From: Actinomycetota bacterium
Lineage (GTDB): Bacteria > Actinomycetota > Thermoleophilia > Gaiellales > F1-60-MAGs149
Assembly: GCA_016870485.1 (NCBI GenBank)
Contig: VGBM01000003.1
Span: forward strand, 1 to 64,000
Direction of reading: 5' to 3'
DNA length: 64,000 nt
Positions 63,725 to 64,000 of the stretch are shown piece after piece (the first letter of the stretch is position 1; the number at the start of each line of letters is the position of its first letter). The translations under genes and the position numbers were made by a program. The notes under the pieces were generated by a model. The model worked only from the letters and a program-made list of their open reading frames with translations, searched no databases and was not told where the DNA came from.

Positions 63725-64000
63725 CCCTCGAGCCCGTCAACCTGATCGTCGAGCGGGCGGCGGCCGCCTCCGCCGTGTGGGCGCGCTCCGCCCTGCCGGC
63801 CGCCGACCGCGAGCCCGCGCACGCCTTCGGGCGGGTCGCGGGCGGCGACCTCGCCGACGGCGTCGAGACGATCTACGAGGGCTTCCTCGTCCACCACGCG
63901 CCGCGCGGGCGCGGGTTCGCGGCCCCCGACCGCGAGCAGGGCCTCCTGCTCGGCGACTACCTGTACGCGACCGGCCTCGTGCAGGTCACGGCCGCCGGCG
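63712..64000 (+). CDS. Unknown protein, 3' end outside window
   Basis: An open frame from GTG 63712, overlapping the hemB stop by 13 bp, runs to the window edge (96 residues visible). The visible part is hydrophilic with a helical start (NLIVERAAAASAVWARSAL) and later GVETIYEGFLVHHAPRGRG. I do not recognise the family. The overlap suggests co-translation with hemB. Confidence 0.55.
   Translation, partial: MARVALEPVNLIVERAAAASAVWARSALPAADREPAHAFGRVAGGDLADGVETIYEGFLVHHAPRGRGFAAPDREQGLLLGDYLYATGLVQVTAAG

Overview
The window is very GC-rich, gene-dense DNA from an actinobacterium. It carries EndoMS/NucS mismatch endonuclease, an RsrA-type zinc anti-sigma factor with an ECF sigma factor, many GTG starts, and frequent 4-bp GTGA/ATGA stop-start overlaps. 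The combination (NucS, FabI rather than InhA, form-II CO-dehydrogenase-like hydroxylase, P450s) suggests a deep-branching class such as Thermoleophilia; that placement is inference. No rRNA, CRISPR array, insertion sequence or prophage was seen, and no gap exceeds about 300 bases.

Layout. 0-6 kb: a truncated unknown gene, then a Zn alcohol dehydrogenase, two cytochrome P450s and a TetR regulator whose divergent promoter holds a palindrome. 5.6-7.9 kb: an orphan Phd-like antitoxin, tRNA-Phe(GAA), an NlpC/P60 endopeptidase and a tRNA-Arg with anticodon GCG. 8-16.8 kb: YgfZ-like protein, envelope lipid/glycan genes (PAP2, methyltransferase, PIG-V-like glycosyltransferase), DDAH, MidA-like methyltransferase, CDGSH protein, and groES-groEL with a CIRCE operator. 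17-22 kb: MFS exporter, ASCH protein, beta-hydroxyacid dehydrogenase, GNAT, zinc-knuckle protein and an ABC-2 transporter. 22.2-26.6 kb: a lipoate block (2-oxoacid dehydrogenase E2, lipB, a VOC protein, lipA) and homoserine kinase. 26.6-32.4 kb: DUF418 membrane protein, a three-subunit molybdenum hydroxylase operon and fabI.

32.4-41.4 kb: HATPase protein, nucS, rmlBDCA for dTDP-rhamnose, GntR regulator, phosphatase and two polytopic envelope-glycan proteins. 41.4-46.2 kb: heme A synthase, ECF sigma/anti-sigma pair, carnitine dehydrogenase-like protein, MobA-like nucleotidyltransferase and amidohydrolase. 46.2-52.1 kb: M16 peptidase, a UDP-sugar block (acetyltransferase, Gfo/Idh, UDP-sugar dehydrogenase, 2-epimerase) and NUDIX. 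52.1-58.8 kb: a codirectional run of two-component system, shortened OtsA-like protein, BKACE-like protein lacking its zinc histidines, TlpA and CcdA, with a divergent membrane protein carrying a degenerate M28 domain. 58.8-64 kb: fumC, moeA, a membrane pseudokinase, hemB and a truncated gene.

Themes. Genes for molybdenum enzyme maturation (MobA-like, MoeA) are scattered around the hydroxylase operon. Rhamnose, UDP-sugar, O-antigen-ligase-like and GT-C-like proteins together indicate a cell-surface glycan. The most general signal is a TAnnnT -10 hexamer 6-8 nt before the start codon of at least 15 genes, which predicts widespread leaderless transcription and helped choose several starts. The best candidates for undescribed biology are the two-component/OtsA-like/BKACE-like run, the pseudokinase beside moeA, and the unusual tRNA-Arg.
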